Below, piece after piece: positions 7,975 to 15,955 of a stretch of DNA of 64,000 bases. The first letter of the stretch is position 1. The number at the start of each line of letters is the position of its first letter. The notes under the pieces were generated by a model. The model did no database searches, was not told where the DNA came from, and saw nothing but the letters and a program-made list of their open reading frames with translations. A program made the translations under genes and the position numbers. Origin of the DNA: G963665925 sp963676345 (GTDB lineage: Bacteria > Bacillota > Clostridia > Peptostreptococcales > Acidaminobacteraceae); the NCBI GenBank assembly GCA_963676345.2, contig CAXXTS010000005.1, positions 124,001 through 188,000 of the forward strand, in the 5' to 3' direction.

Positions 7975-9369
7975 ATGGTACAGGTACATATTAGAGATTT
8001 ATTTGCAAATCCTGAAGCCTATGCGAACAAAATGGTTCAGGTCAATGGATGGGTAAGAACAATCCGTTCATCTAAGGCGTTCGGATTTATTGAGCTGAAC
8101 GACGGAACATACTTCAGCAACATGCAGATTGTATTTGAAGCAGACAAAATTGACAATTATGCAGAAGTGGCCAAATTTACGATTGCCAGTGCGCTAACTG
8201 TTGAAGGTGAATTTGTGCTCACACCAGATTCAAAACAGCCTTTTGAACTGAAAGCGACAAAGATTGAGCTGGAGGCTGGAAGTGAAAGTGACTATCCGCT
8301 TCAGAAGAAACGTCACACATTTGAGTATTTGAGAACAATTGCACATCTTCGTCCAAGAAGTAATACATTCTCAGCCGTTTTCAGAGTACGTTCTGTTGCG
8401 GCGTATGCTATTCATAAGTTCTTCCAGGAGAGAGGCTATGTATACGTTCATACGCCAATCATTACAGGTTCTGACTGTGAAGGTGCAGGGGAAATGTTCC
8501 GTGTTACAACACATGATTTAATGAATGTGCCTATGACAGAAGAAGGCGCGATTGATAATAAAAAAGATTTCTTTGGAAAAGAAACAAATCTAACAGTAAG
8601 TGGTCAGCTTAATGTTGAAGCTTTCGCACTGGCTTTTAGAGATGTTTATACATTTGGCCCGACATTCCGTGCAGAAAACTCCAATACTGCACGTCATGCA
8701 TCTGAGTTCTGGATGATTGAACCTGAAATTGCCTTTGCTGACTTGGCTAAGAACATGGAAGTTGCAGAAGATATGCTCAAGTTCATTATTAAGTATGTAA
8801 TGGAGCATTGTCCTGCTGAAATCGACTTCTTTAACAAGCGTATTGATAAAGGCCTTGTTGAAAGACTAAGTCATATTGTTGAGTCAGACTTCGCGCGGTG
8901 TACATATACAGAAGCGGTTGATTTACTCATCAAAGCGGACAAGGAATTTGAGTTCCCTGTTGAGTGGGGAATTGACCTGCAAACAGAGCATGAGCGTTAT
9001 TTGACAGAAGAAGTCTTTAAGAAGCCTGTCTTTGTTACAGACTATCCAAAGGATATTAAGGCATTCTATATGCGCCTGAATGACGATAATAAAACGGTAG
9101 CTGCAATGGATCTACTCGTTCCAGGTGTTGGTGAAATTATCGGTGGCTCTCAGCGTGAGGAACGTATGGATGTATTGACTTCTCGTATGAAGGAAATGGA
9201 TCTGAATGAAGAGGACTACTGGTGGTATCTTGAACTTAGAAAATACGGCGGTGCAAAACATGCCGGATATGGTCTAGGTTTTGAAAGAGCAATCATGTAC
9301 TTGACTGGAATGCAAAACATCAGAGACGTGATTCCGTACCCACGTACACCAAAGCAAGCTGACTTCTAA
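7975..9369 (+). CDS. asnS: asparaginyl-tRNA synthetase
   Basis: Class II aminoacyl-tRNA synthetase that charges tRNA-Asn; 464 residues, normal length. It has an N-terminal OB-fold anticodon-binding domain (about 1-110: VNGWVRTIRSSKAFGFIELNDG) followed by the class IIb catalytic core with motif 2 (FRAENSNTARHASEFWMIEPE) and motif 3 (GGAKHAGYGLGFERAIMYLTGMQNIRDVIPYPR). GGAGGG is 8 bases before the ATG at 7975; the ATG at 7957 lies upstream of that ribosome binding site and is rejected. Expression is governed by the Asn T-box directly upstream. Confidence 0.97.
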   Translation: MVQVHIRDLFANPEAYANKMVQVNGWVRTIRSSKAFGFIELNDGTYFSNMQIVFEADKIDNYAEVAKFTIASALTVEGEFVLTPDSKQPFELKATKIELEAGSESDYPLQKKRHTFEYLRTIAHLRPRSNTFSAVFRVRSVAAYAIHKFFQERGYVYVHTPIITGSDCEGAGEMFRVTTHDLMNVPMTEEGAIDNKKDFFGKETNLTVSGQLNVEAFALAFRDVYTFGPTFRAENSNTARHASEFWMIEPEIAFADLAKNMEVAEDMLKFIIKYVMEHCPAEIDFFNKRIDKGLVERLSHIVESDFARCTYTEAVDLLIKADKEFEFPVEWGIDLQTEHERYLTEEVFKKPVFVTDYPKDIKAFYMRLNDDNKTVAAMDLLVPGVGEIIGGSQREERMDVLTSRMKEMDLNEEDYWWYLELRKYGGAKHAGYGLGFERAIMYLTGMQNIRDVIPYPRTPKQADF

Positions 9370-9438
9370 AGAAGTTTGGTACGGTGCAAATTAATAAATT
9401 AAAGGCTGATTGGTGTTCCAAGTCTTTAGAAGCATATA

Positions 9439-9469
9439 AAACCCCGCTCACACAAAATGAGCGGGGTTT
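9439..9469. terminator. bidirectional intrinsic terminator
   Basis: A perfect 12-bp GC-rich stem (AAACCCCGCTCA at 9439-9450 with 9458-9469) lies between convergent asnS and the receiver gene, with A/T-rich flanks on both sides. Confidence 0.88.
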
Positions 9470-9485
9470 CTAATTTCTTTATGAA

Positions 9486-10013
9486 TTAGTCCTGTGGTTG
9501 TTCAGCAGGCGTTTGTGTCTGAGCATCGGTCTGCTCAGGCGTATCATCTGGCGCAGCCTCTTCAACAGCTGCTTCTGCTTGTCCTATTTCCGTTACAGAT
9601 TCCCCAGTATCTGTGTTTTTAGGCAAGATGGAAACATTGCCAATTACCTCGTAAATGCGGTCTAAAAAAATATCCTTTTGGATAGGTTTTTTGAGGTATG
9701 AGCGTACTTTAAGTTCTTTAGCTTCCAAAATGAGTTCCTTGCTCGCATGTTCAGTAATGATAATAATAGGCAACTCCCTATATTTTTCATTTGAGCGCAA
9801 GTTGCGAATCAAATCCATACCATTTTCTGTTTTGAGTGTCAGATCCATTAAAATCAAATCTACAAGCTTTCCATAGGATTCTATAGATTGCATGAGTCCA
9901 AACTCACTTCCAACGTTCAGCACCTTAACATTAGAATTTTTGAGCATCATTTTCATATGTGCTACAACCGTTGGAGAATCTTCAACGATTACTATTCTCT
10001 TTTGACCATCCAT
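9486..10013 (-). CDS. receiver-domain response regulator with acidic tail
   Basis: 175 residues: a receiver domain (1-130) with acidic residues at 11-12, phosphoacceptor Asp57 (ILMDLTL) and Lys108/109, then about 40 low-complexity residues rich in Glu, Ala, Pro, Asp and Gln with no recognisable output domain. GAGGTG is 6 bases before the start. It is the last gene of a minus-strand cluster after an Hpt-domain gene and an MgtC-like gene, so it may take phosphate from the neighbouring Hpt protein. The disordered tail could be a docking segment. Target unknown. Confidence 0.85.
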   Translation of the reverse strand: MDGQKRIVIVEDSPTVVAHMKMMLKNSNVKVLNVGSEFGLMQSIESYGKLVDLILMDLTLKTENGMDLIRNLRSNEKYRELPIIIITEHASKELILEAKELKVRSYLKKPIQKDIFLDRIYEVIGNVSILPKNTDTGESVTEIGQAEAAVEEAAPDDTPEQTDAQTQTPAEQPQD

Positions 10014-10029
10014 GAATCACACCTCACTG

Positions 10030-10371
10030 TTAAAATGAACGATTGAAATATGTATTTATCTCTTTTCTGACTTGTTCAAGCAGTTTTTTAATTGTTTCCA
10101 GAGAAGCATAGAGATCTATCTGCTCATCGCTTTTTAGTTTTGAGTACATGTCACTAACCACAGCTGTCATATCTTCCAGTCTTAAGTTAGCGCTAATGCC
10201 CTTTATATTGTGCAGTGTTCTCTTGAATGTGTCATAATCACTGGATTTTGAAGCACTATCCAGTGCAATAATCATATCATCCATCTCATTTAAGTAAATC
10301 TCATAAAGCGGAAGAACTTCGTCCTTGCTAAGGCCCATTTCCTTTACAATAAACATTTCAAAATCAATCAT
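10030..10371 (-). CDS. Hpt (histidine phosphotransfer) domain protein
   Basis: A 113-residue, all-helical protein with the Hpt signature LHNIKGISANL; the phosphorylatable residue is His54. Stand-alone Hpt proteins shuttle phosphoryl groups between receiver domains in phosphorelays. The start at 10371 has GAGGCGG 5 bases upstream; a longer GTG start at 10398 is not supported by a ribosome site. It lies 16 bases before the receiver gene and 26 after the MgtC-like gene. No hybrid kinase is present in the window, so the donor is elsewhere. Confidence 0.85.
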   Translation of the reverse strand: MIDFEMFIVKEMGLSKDEVLPLYEIYLNEMDDMIIALDSASKSSDYDTFKRTLHNIKGISANLRLEDMTAVVSDMYSKLKSDEQIDLYASLETIKKLLEQVRKEINTYFNRSF

Positions 10372-10397
10372 ATTGACCGCCTCTCTATTCTTGAACA

Positions 10398-11072
10398 CTA
10401 ATCGTGTTCAATACTGATAATGTCTTTGATTGCCTTTAGTTCTTCAAAGACATCTGTCGGTTTAATACGCTTGTTGTACCTTAAGCGTATGGTGATTAAG
10501 GTTTCATTTGAAGTCGATGTGCTCTTGGTTGAAATTGAGAGAATTTTCAAACATAAGTTGTCCATAACATCTCCAATTTTTCCAACAACGCCTGGGTTAT
10601 CACGAACAAGCAGTCTGAGCTTGATAGATTTTCTTCTGCCTTGAAAACGGTCCTGATACAGCATAATGACTTCTAGTGTCAAAAATACAAATACAGAAGC
10701 AGCGGCAGCGACCAGATAATAACCGTGGCCAACTACCAGTCCAATGCACGCTACTGTCCAGAGTCCTGCTGCAGTTGTAAGGCCCTTCACGCTCGAGCCT
10801 TCTTTAATGATTGTACCGGCACCAAGAAATCCAATACCACTAATGACAGCAGCACCATAACGTGCGGGTGCAATACTGACACCGTCTAGTCCGCCTAAAT
10901 CAGATATAAGTTCAGTATTTACGCCGCTTACCAGTGTTGCTCCTATGGCAACAAGAATATGTGTTCTCAGGCCGGCGGGTCGTTGAACACTTTCGCGTTC
11001 GTACCCTATAAGTCCTCCAAGAATGCCTGACAGGACTATTTTTATAATCCATTCATAGTCCAAAGCCCACAT
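10398..11072 (-). CDS. MgtC/SapB family membrane protein
   Basis: 224 residues: about four to five membrane segments in the N-terminal 140 residues with the family hallmark GGLIGYERESVQRPAGLRTH and GAGTIIKEGSSVKGLTTAAGLW, then a cytosolic ACT-like domain (about 145-220). MgtC proteins affect magnesium homeostasis and inhibit the F-type ATP synthase in pathogens; in free-living Firmicutes the role is unclear. GAGGAGG lies 8 bases before the start at 11072. It is the first gene of a cluster with hpt and a receiver, an unusual association. Confidence 0.88.
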   Translation of the reverse strand: MWALDYEWIIKIVLSGILGGLIGYERESVQRPAGLRTHILVAIGATLVSGVNTELISDLGGLDGVSIAPARYGAAVISGIGFLGAGTIIKEGSSVKGLTTAAGLWTVACIGLVVGHGYYLVAAAASVFVFLTLEVIMLYQDRFQGRRKSIKLRLLVRDNPGVVGKIGDVMDNLCLKILSISTKSTSTSNETLITIRLRYNKRIKPTDVFEELKAIKDIISIEHD

Positions 11073-11209
11073 TAAAGTATCCTCCTCTATTTGGATTAAC
11101 ATGTATATTCCCAATTTAATAAAATATATTTACCCGCCAATAGGGGTAAAAAACGGGAAAATTGCAACCCCATTCATTCTACTAAAAAAAAAGCGCAATC
11201 GTCTAGTAA

Positions 11210-11237
11210 AACCTGAATTTACTAAATAATTCAGGTT
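11210..11237. repeat. 10-bp inverted repeat in a divergent promoter region
   Basis: AACCTGAATT (11210-11219) and its exact complement (11228-11237) are separated by 8 bases. It lies between the divergent mgtC-like and epimerase genes, so it is not needed as a terminator for either and may be an operator. Confidence 0.45.
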
Positions 11238-11350
11238 AAATATCTAAATAGTTCCAGTAAAATTGAAAATGGCGCCATAAGTGTGGGTTTGAGAACCGGA
11301 TGGGTAGAAAATAATAAAGGGTATTCGATGACTTAGAAAGGGGAATGGTC

Positions 11351-12304
11351 ATGAAAAAAATACTGATTACTGGTGCAATGGGCCAAATAGGTACAGCGAT
11401 TACAAGCCATCTCAGAGAACAGTATGGTGTTGATAATGTCATTGCAAGTGGGTTGCACATGCGCTTAAATTCTGAGGTGTGCACAGAAGGTATATTTGAA
11501 ATAGTAGATGTAACTTCGCAAGACCAGCTGGCTAAAATTGCTGCAAAGTACCGAGTGGATACAGTTATTCACTTAGCCGCCATTTTGTCAGCCATAGGTG
11601 AAGAAAAACCACAGTTGCTATGGAATATCAATATGAATGGACTGTATAATGTACTTGAGCTGGCTAGAGATCTAAAACTGACTATTTTCACCCCTAGCTC
11701 TATAGCTGCCTTCGGACCTGCAACACCTGCCGATGGGACCCCTCAAGACACCATACAAAGACCTGAAACCATATATGGTGTATCCAAGGTTGCAGGAGAA
11801 CTTTTATGTGACTATTATTATAAGCGCTATGGGGTAGATACGCGTGGCGTGCGGTATCCGGGGCTTATTTCAAGTGAAAAACTACCGGGTGGCGGAACGA
11901 CCGATTACGCCGTACACATTTTCTATGAGGCGATAAAAACAGGACACTTTACTTCCAATATTGCTGCAGGAACATTTATGGATATGATGTATATGCCAGA
12001 CGCACTAAGTGCAATCGTTCAGCTTCTTGAAGCGGACCCGAGTAAGTTAATTCACAGAAATGCGTTTAACATATCGGCCATGAGTTTTGATCCTGAAATT
12101 CTTGCCAGTGCCATAAGGCAACATATACCTTCATTTACGATGGATTATGCAGTAGACCCTGTAAAGCAAAAGATTGCAGAGTCGTGGCCAAACTTTTTAG
12201 ATGATACGGCAGCGCGCGATGAATGGGGCTGGTCACCGGTATATGATTTGGAATCCATGGTGGCAGACATGATACAAAAGCTTAGAATAAAGCTTGAAAG
12301 CTAG
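11351..12304 (+). CDS. NAD-dependent epimerase/dehydratase family, L-threonine 3-dehydrogenase-like
   Basis: Extended short-chain dehydrogenase of 317 residues. The NAD-binding GAMGQIG loop (8-14) and catalytic YGVSK (Tyr142, Lys146) are intact, and the segments ILSAIGEEKPQLLWNINMNG, YGVSKVAGELLCDYYYKRYG and RGVRYPGLIS match the epimerase-type L-threonine 3-dehydrogenases that oxidise threonine to 2-amino-3-ketobutyrate. AGAAAGGGG ends 7 bases before the ATG at 11351; the ATG at 11345 is too close. No 2-amino-3-ketobutyrate ligase (kbl) gene is adjacent, so the specific substrate is less certain than the fold. Confidence 0.8.
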   Translation: MKKILITGAMGQIGTAITSHLREQYGVDNVIASGLHMRLNSEVCTEGIFEIVDVTSQDQLAKIAAKYRVDTVIHLAAILSAIGEEKPQLLWNINMNGLYNVLELARDLKLTIFTPSSIAAFGPATPADGTPQDTIQRPETIYGVSKVAGELLCDYYYKRYGVDTRGVRYPGLISSEKLPGGGTTDYAVHIFYEAIKTGHFTSNIAAGTFMDMMYMPDALSAIVQLLEADPSKLIHRNAFNISAMSFDPEILASAIRQHIPSFTMDYAVDPVKQKIAESWPNFLDDTAARDEWGWSPVYDLESMVADMIQKLRIKLES

Positions 12305-12314
12305 TGACGTTTTA

Positions 12315-12342
12315 TTGACGAAGTTTGACTATAATGGATAAT
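12315..12342 (+). promoter_or_regulatory. candidate promoter of hutI
   Basis: TTGACG (12315-12320) and GATAAT (12337-12342) with a 16-base spacer. Transcription would start a few bases before the hairpin at 12353-12378. Confidence 0.6.
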
Positions 12343-12352
12343 AGGAATAGAG

Positions 12353-12378
12353 GGCGTCTGTCGACTGTGACAGACGCC
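12353..12378 (+). repeat. GC-rich hairpin at the 5' end of hutI mRNA
   Basis: A perfect 10-bp stem (GGCGTCTGTC with GACAGACGCC) and a 6-base loop lie 28 bases before the hutI start. It has no T run and follows the likely promoter, so it could be an operator or an mRNA-stabilising 5' hairpin; it could also be a weak terminator of the upstream epimerase gene. Confidence 0.6.
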
Positions 12379-12406
12379 AAGTTATGAGAAAACGGAGCGA
12401 TGTTCA

Positions 12407-13681
12407 ATGAAAAAAGGGTGCATAATCTTAAAAAACGCTTCTGAACTGCTTACAGTAAGTGGTTTTGAAGCTCGAAATGGCGAGAAAATGAACGACCTTG
12501 GTATCATCGAGAATGGCGCAGTAGTTATAAAAGATGGTGTAATTACGCATGTTGGTACTACAGAAGAGGTAATGTCTCAAGTTGAGGATGCAAGTGCATA
12601 TGAGGTTGTCGATTGTACAGGTAAAATCATCATGCCAGGATTTGTTGATTCACATACACACCTTGTGTTTGGCGGATACAGAGCAGATGAGTTTTCATGG
12701 AGACTTCGCGGCGATGATTACATGGATATCATGAATCGTGGTGGTGGCATAATCAACTCAGTGCGCGGTACGAAAGAGGCATCGCTTGAGTCCCTGATTG
12801 AGCTGGGTAAAAAGCGCCTTGACTCCATGACAATGCTGGGTGTGACAACAGTTGAAGGCAAGAGCGGCTATGGCCTTGACCATGATACAGAAATCAAGCA
12901 GCTTGAAGCAATGCAGGCTCTTCAAGAAATGCATTCGATTGATATTGTCCCAACATTTTTAGGGGCGCATGCTGTTCCTAAAGACTATAAAGGCAAAGAA
13001 GATGTATTTATAGACATGATGATTGAAGAAGTTATGCCTGAAGTTGTTGAACGTGGTTTAGCAGAATTCTGTGATATCTTCTGCGAAAAGAATGTATTTG
13101 ATGTTGAACAGTCAAGAAGACTGCTGAGTAAGGCTAAAGAAATGGGTTTGAAAGTCAAGCTTCATGCAGATGAAATTGTACGCCTAGGTGGAGCAGAGCT
13201 GGCTGCAGAGCTGGGTGCTGTATCTGCTGATCATTTGCTTCAAGCATCTGATGAAGGCATTAAAAAGATGGCTGAAGCGGGTGTTATTGCAACGGTACTT
13301 CCGGGAACTGCCTATAGCTTGAAGGAACCATTTGCACGTGCGCGCGACATGATTGACATGGGTGCAGCAGTGGCTCTTGCTACTGACTTTAACCCTGGAA
13401 GCTGCTTTACAGAATCCATACCGCTGATTTTCTCACTCGCAACACTGAAAATGGGCATGACGACAGAAGAATCCATTACTGCACTTACACTGAATGGTGC
13501 TGCTGCCGTAGATAGAGCAGATAAAATTGGCAGTATAGATGTCGGCAAAATGGGCGATGTTGTGGTACATGAGTTCCCATCTTACAGATTCCTGCCATAT
13601 CATATCGGTGTTTCAACCGTTGAAAAGGTTGTTAAAAATGGTCGTATGATTTATGATAAGGAAAGTATTGAAATTAAGTAG
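12407..13681 (+). CDS. hutI: imidazolonepropionase
   Basis: Amidohydrolase-family enzyme that hydrolyses imidazolone-5-propionate to N-formimino-glutamate, the third step of histidine breakdown. 424 residues, normal length. Metal ligands His83 and His85 (VDSHTHLVFGG), the KSGYGL segment, the KLHADEI histidine and the ATDFNPGS aspartate are all visible. GGAGC lies ahead of the ATG. It is followed by fchA, whose product acts on formimino/methenyl-folate, so the pair handles the one-carbon end of histidine catabolism. No hutH, hutU or formiminotransferase gene is in the window. Confidence 0.95.
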   Translation: MKKGCIILKNASELLTVSGFEARNGEKMNDLGIIENGAVVIKDGVITHVGTTEEVMSQVEDASAYEVVDCTGKIIMPGFVDSHTHLVFGGYRADEFSWRLRGDDYMDIMNRGGGIINSVRGTKEASLESLIELGKKRLDSMTMLGVTTVEGKSGYGLDHDTEIKQLEAMQALQEMHSIDIVPTFLGAHAVPKDYKGKEDVFIDMMIEEVMPEVVERGLAEFCDIFCEKNVFDVEQSRRLLSKAKEMGLKVKLHADEIVRLGGAELAAELGAVSADHLLQASDEGIKKMAEAGVIATVLPGTAYSLKEPFARARDMIDMGAAVALATDFNPGSCFTESIPLIFSLATLKMGMTTEESITALTLNGAAAVDRADKIGSIDVGKMGDVVVHEFPSYRFLPYHIGVSTVEKVVKNGRMIYDKESIEIK

Positions 13682-13847
13682 GGGCTGTAGAATGAACCGG
13701 TTGACAAGGGTCTTGAAAGTTTGTATATGTTGAACATATGAATAGATGGGTTCATCTAGTAGGCTTAAGAAAACCGGATTTGTAAGAGCCTAATTTTAAG
13801 AAACATAAAGTATATTCTAAAGAAAAATAGAGCCAAGGGGGATCATC

Positions 13848-14465
13848 ATGTTAATTGATCAAAATGTAAAGCAATTTGTTGAAACAACAGCTTCAAGTGA
13901 ACCAGTACCTGGCGGCGGCAGTATTGCAGCACTGAGTGGTGCTTTGGGCGCTGCACTTGCTGGTATGGTTGCCAACCTGACTGTAGGAAAGAAAAAGTAC
14001 GTTGAAGTTGAAGCAGAAATGAAAGAACTTTCTGAGGAAGCTGCAAAGCTTCAGGAAAAACTGATTGCACTGATTGACAAGGATGCAGCATCGTTCGATG
14101 ATGTTATGAAAGCATTCAAAATGCCTAAGGAGACAGATGAAGAGAAGGCTGCAAGAACAGCTGAAATTCAAAAGGGTATGAAGTATGCTGCAAGTGTTCC
14201 GCTAGAAACAGCAAAAACAGCCTTTGAAATCATGAAGCTTGCTGAGGCGGCTGTTGTAAGAGGTAACAGCAATGCGGTTACTGATGGCGCGATTGCAGCG
14301 ATGATGGGACGTAGTGCGGTTCTGGGTGCAATTCTAAACGTTCGAATTAACCTTGGTTCAATTAAGGATGAAGCATTTGTGGCTGAACTGGCTAAGAAGT
14401 GTGAAGAGCTTGAAGCAGCCGTACAAAAGCGTGAAGATGAAATTTTAGCGCAGGTTTCTTTATAA
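13848..14465 (+). CDS. fchA: cyclodeaminase/cyclohydrolase family protein (FTCD_C), methenyl-THF cyclohydrolase
   Basis: A 205-residue helical protein of the formiminotransferase-cyclodeaminase C-terminal family. The N-terminal SEPVPGGGSIAALSGALGAALAGMVANLT block is diagnostic. In Clostridia the stand-alone form (FchA) converts methenyl-THF to formyl-THF or deaminates formimino-THF. AGGGGGAT precedes the ATG. It lies 166 bases after hutI, which supports a role in recovering the one-carbon unit from histidine. It ends before a terminator at 14545-14577. Confidence 0.88.
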   Translation: MLIDQNVKQFVETTASSEPVPGGGSIAALSGALGAALAGMVANLTVGKKKYVEVEAEMKELSEEAAKLQEKLIALIDKDAASFDDVMKAFKMPKETDEEKAARTAEIQKGMKYAASVPLETAKTAFEIMKLAEAAVVRGNSNAVTDGAIAAMMGRSAVLGAILNVRINLGSIKDEAFVAELAKKCEELEAAVQKREDEILAQVSL

Positions 14466-14544
14466 AGAAGTATTAGAAAAGTGGGTATAAACAATATATA
14501 ATTGTACATGCTTTCAATGAAAACCGAATATAAGAAAATACCCT

Positions 14545-14577
14545 AATGCCAGAGTGATGATTCATTGCTCTGGCATT
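14545..14577 (+). terminator. terminator of hutI-fchA
   Basis: A 10-bp stem (AATGCCAGAG at 14545-14554 with 14568-14577), a 13-base loop and then a T-rich TTAATTTT tail. Confidence 0.75.
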
Positions 14578-14740
14578 TAATTTTGGTGTACGCATAAGCG
14601 ACATAGGCCATTGAAAAAAGCTTGATATTTATCGAAATAGGCAGTCCGTCATATCTGTTAAGATTCTTTAGAAATCAAATAAAACGGCATTCGTGTTCAA
14701 ACTGCATAAATATATGCGATAATCCTTGTAAATTCAGTAT

Positions 14741-14769
14741 TTGAACCAGTCGTAGAATTCGTATATACT
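14741..14769 (+). promoter_or_regulatory. promoter of degV-family gene
   Basis: TTGAAC (14741-14746) and TATACT (14764-14769) with an exact 17-base spacer, about 90 bases ahead of the gene. Confidence 0.65.
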
Positions 14770-14860
14770 AGTATTGAATTAAAAAAATAGTACATCCTGC
14801 TCAATCGTTTGAGAAATTTTAAATACAGGAGTACCCATTTTAAAAGAGGAGTGTATCACT

Positions 14861-15697
14861 TTGAATAGAATTATTGTTGCAGACAGCAGCTGCGATTTAA
14901 GTCCTGAACTTGCTGAGACGGTAGATGTAAATTTAGTTCCCTTCAAACTTTATATTGAGGGGGAAGAATATATTGATGATAATGAGCTGAATGTACTCAA
15001 TTTTGTGAGTAAGATGATTAAGACACCTGAACTTCCAAGGTCAGCATGTCCATCTCCAAATGACTTTATAGAGTCTTTTCAAAAGGCCAAGGAAGTCTTT
15101 GTAATTACTATTTCTTCGATGTTAAGCGGAACATTTAACAGTGCTGAGCTTGCAAAAAAATTGTATAAGGAAGAACATCCAGAGGCAAAGGTGCATGTAT
15201 TTGATTCAAAATCAGCTTCAATTGCAGAGAGCTTAATAGCTATGCGGGTACATGAACTGATTCAAAAAGAGCTGGATTTTGAAGCGATTGTTGAAAACGT
15301 TGAGCGTTATATTGCTTCACAAAAGACGCTTTTTATTGCAGAATCACTGGATAACCTAATGAAAAATGGACGTATAAGCAAGTTTAAGGGACGTTTGGCG
15401 ACAGCCCTGAACATTAAACCGATTATGGGTGCCACAGATGAAGGGGAAATTGTTCTGCTTGAAAAGGCAAGGGGTTCTAATAAAGCCTTTAAGAGACTTG
15501 CACAAATGGTCTGCGAGAGTGCTGAAAATGCACAGGAGCGCGTTTTGGCTATATCACACTGCGATAATCTTGGTCGGGCTGAAAAACTGAAAGCGGAAAT
15601 TGAGAAATTATGTAGCTTTAAAGACGTTGTTATTGTAAAAACGGCAGGTCTTTCGAGTCTTTATGTAGACAATCAGGGGATTATTCTCACCTTCTAA
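14861..15697 (+). CDS. DegV family fatty-acid-binding protein
   Basis: 278 residues. DegV/FakB proteins bind a fatty acid and present it to a kinase for phosphorylation. The N terminus (IIVADSSCDLSPEL), the ITISSMLSGTFNSAELA segment and the LDNLMKNGRISKFKGRLATALNIKPIM stretch are typical. Translation starts at TTG 14861, with GAGGAG 9 bases upstream. No FakA kinase is adjacent, as is usual for DegV paralogues. It ends 40 bases before a terminator. Confidence 0.9.
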   Translation: MNRIIVADSSCDLSPELAETVDVNLVPFKLYIEGEEYIDDNELNVLNFVSKMIKTPELPRSACPSPNDFIESFQKAKEVFVITISSMLSGTFNSAELAKKLYKEEHPEAKVHVFDSKSASIAESLIAMRVHELIQKELDFEAIVENVERYIASQKTLFIAESLDNLMKNGRISKFKGRLATALNIKPIMGATDEGEIVLLEKARGSNKAFKRLAQMVCESAENAQERVLAISHCDNLGRAEKLKAEIEKLCSFKDVVIVKTAGLSSLYVDNQGIILTF

Positions 15698-15737
15698 AAT
15701 AAGGAATATAATTATTAGAACTATTTATAAGAACCCG

Positions 15738-15765
15738 GGGATGTTGAAAACACATCCCCTTTTTC
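15738..15765 (+). terminator. terminator of degV gene
   Basis: An 8-bp stem (GGGGATGT 15738-15745 with ACATCCCC 15753-15760) followed by five T. Confidence 0.85.
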
Positions 15766-15807
15766 ATGCAATAAAGAGCTTCGTAAAATATGCTGGCCTT
15801 GTTAAAT

Positions 15808-15838
15808 AACGCCCCAGTTTCTGGAGGCGTTTTTATTT
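15808..15838 (+). terminator. second terminator or attenuator before the sensor kinase
   Basis: AACGCCCCAG (15808-15817) pairs with CTGG-A-GGCGTT (15821-15831) around a 3-base loop, followed by a TTTTATTTT tail. It lies only 42 bases after the degV terminator and 118 before the kinase gene, so it is either a tandem back-up terminator or an attenuator for the kinase operon. Confidence 0.6.
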
Positions 15839-15955
15839 TCTTGCCTCCATGGAGATCAGATGGTATGCTTCAAGTGAAGAATTGTACAAGACTTGCAAAA
15901 ATTGAAAACATACATGCAAGTATAGTGCAAAATGCGAGGCGGTACAGGAGGATTT

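Larger units (their letters stand above)
14466..14860. other. 395-bp intergenic region between fchA and degV
   Basis: Contains the fchA terminator (14545-14577) and a promoter for degV (14741-14769). The AT-rich remainder holds no gene that I can support. Confidence 0.6.
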
